Below are positions 63,201-64,000 of a stretch of DNA of 64,000 nt, piece after piece. Both the position numbers and the translations under genes were made by a program. Within the stretch, counting starts at the first letter, position 1; each line of letters opens with the position of its first letter. The notes under the pieces are model-generated. The model had not been told where the DNA came from. It made no database searches and was given only the letters and a program-made list of their open reading frames with translations. Source of the DNA: Tolypothrix sp. PCC 7910 (GTDB taxonomy: Bacteria > Cyanobacteriota > Cyanobacteriia > Cyanobacteriales > Nostocaceae); NCBI RefSeq assembly GCF_011769525.1, contig NZ_CP050440.1, positions 4,713,501 through 4,777,500 of the forward strand. Direction: 5' to 3'.

Positions 63201-64000
63201 GTGAGCTTAACTCCTGAGAATTCACCAGAAAATACAGCGATCGCACCTTTTGAGGTGGACTTGACGAATTGCGATCGCGAACCAATTCATATTCCTGGCT
63301 CAATTCAGCCGCATGGGATGCTATTGGCGTTGACTGAACCAGAACTCACCATTGTGCAGGTGAGCCAGAATACTGATGAAATATTAGGCATTGCTGCGAC
63401 TGAGTTAATCAATCAACCTATTAGTCGCTTGCTAGATGCACAGCAAATAGATTTTTTACGCAATTGTTTAGGTCAAGAAGATTTGACACTCGTTAACCCC
63501 ATCGAACTGACAATTGCTGTGGGGGAAAATGCGAGGGCTTTTGATGGGATTATCCATCGCTCAGATAGCCTGCTGATATTGGAATTGGAACCCGTACTAC
63601 ATGAAAAGAACTATACATTCTTTAATTTCTACCATTTAGTTAAAGTCGCATTATCCAAAGTCCAAAATGCCAGTACTTTAGATGAATTGTGCCAGATCAT
63701 CGTCAAGCACGTGCGCCAGATGAACAGTTTTGATCGCGTCATGATCTACCGCTTTGATGAAAACTGGCATGGTACAGTTATTGCCGAGGACAAGCCAGAA
63801 CATCTCAGCCCTTACCTGAGTTTGCGCTATCCAGCTTCCGATATTCCCAAACAAGCAAGACAACTCTACAGAGACAACTGGTTACGGCTAATTCCGGATG
63901 TGGACTATCAACCAGTACCTTTGCTACCCAACCACAACCCCATAACTAACCAATCCACAGATTTAAGGCACTCGATACTCCGCAGCGTTTCGCCGTTACA
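63201..64000 (+). CDS. Bacteriophytochrome-type photoreceptor, 3' end outside window
   Basis: At least 266 residues are visible from a GTG at 63201. Residues about 20-130 form the PAS domain (NCDREPIHIPGSIQPHGMLL) and about 145 onward the GAF domain (FDRVMIYRFDENWHGTVIAE, YPASDIPKQARQLY, RLIPDVDYQP). C24 matches the biliverdin-attaching Cys24 of Deinococcus bacteriophytochrome, while the Cph1-type GAF cysteine position is Leu in LRSVSPL. So it should bind biliverdin and sense red/far-red light. PHY and histidine kinase domains are expected beyond the window. The GTG start is likely but not proven. Confidence 0.92.
   Translation, partial: MSLTPENSPENTAIAPFEVDLTNCDREPIHIPGSIQPHGMLLALTEPELTIVQVSQNTDEILGIAATELINQPISRLLDAQQIDFLRNCLGQEDLTLVNPIELTIAVGENARAFDGIIHRSDSLLILELEPVLHEKNYTFFNFYHLVKVALSKVQNASTLDELCQIIVKHVRQMNSFDRVMIYRFDENWHGTVIAEDKPEHLSPYLSLRYPASDIPKQARQLYRDNWLRLIPDVDYQPVPLLPNHNPITNQSTDLRHSILRSVSPL

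Noticed and set aside
63678-63863. Minus-strand frame of 61 codons at the window end
   Set aside because: It is antisense to the phytochrome GAF domain, which has strong protein-level support.

Overview
The window is chromosomal DNA from a filamentous, most likely heterocyst-forming cyanobacterium (Nostocales: Nostoc, Calothrix, Tolypothrix or a relative). The evidence is the dense scatter of the octamer GCGATCGC (HIP1), photosynthesis genes (psbD, petL, psb32, ycf20), heptanucleotide short tandem repeats in many intergenic gaps, and such a repeat inside the RNase P RNA gene, a trait described for heterocyst-formers. No phage, plasmid, transposase or CRISPR locus is visible. Genus and species cannot be settled from the sequence alone.

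Layout. Positions 1-7160 form a signalling block: a WD40 protein cut by the window edge, an exported WD40 protein, an exported proline-rich protein with PPC-like domains, a Ser/Thr kinase fused to a WD40 propeller, and a compact histidine kinase with an ethylene-receptor-type membrane sensor. Positions 7400-14400 hold mixed housekeeping genes: a HupE-like membrane protein, a sugar transferase, surE, psb32, a DUF4346-like protein, an acyltransferase and a RibD C-terminal-domain reductase. Positions 14676-23372 carry a Cache/HAMP histidine kinase, a Gfo/Idh/MocA oxidoreductase, rnc next to rnpB, a CorA transporter, the tiny gene petL and bioB. Positions 23900-36000 carry a GNAT enzyme, selO, a peptidoglycan-binding-domain protein, D-glycerate 3-kinase, ycf20, a lipoprotein, an ArnT-like glycosyltransferase and an M1 aminopeptidase with HEAT repeats. 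Positions 36191-43550 carry a DUF3352 protein, a methyltransferase overlapping a PrsW protease, a tandem QueD/PTPS protein and an Rrf2-cysK-DnaJ gene set. Positions 43660-50163 carry an SLH/OprB porin with terminator, pterin dehydratase, an unexplained structured RNA with a small ORF, psbD, UPF0367, an ABC ATPase, a NYN-domain protein and tRNA-Asn. From 50188 to the end are an aminotransferase, a CHASE2 Ser/Thr kinase, a DMT transporter, a DUF1400 hydrolase, truB, a second histidine kinase, a TonB-dependent receptor and the start of a biliverdin-type phytochrome.

How the parts relate. Signal-transduction genes are over-represented: two Ser/Thr kinases, three membrane histidine kinases, a phytochrome and WD40 scaffolds. 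The ethylene-type kinase and the kinase at 58415 share nearly the same catalytic core behind different sensors, and neither has a response regulator next to it. Photosystem-related genes are scattered singly.

Intergenic DNA is shaped by three repeat systems: heptamer repeats (which create false N-terminal extensions on several genes), a family of GATGCGTTA hairpins in at least seven places, and a 73-bp hairpin element present twice. The best candidate for something undescribed is the self-contained unit on the minus strand at about 46341-46640, downstream of psbD. It has its own terminator, a perfect Shine-Dalgarno sequence, a 23-codon ORF and mutually exclusive helices around the start codon.
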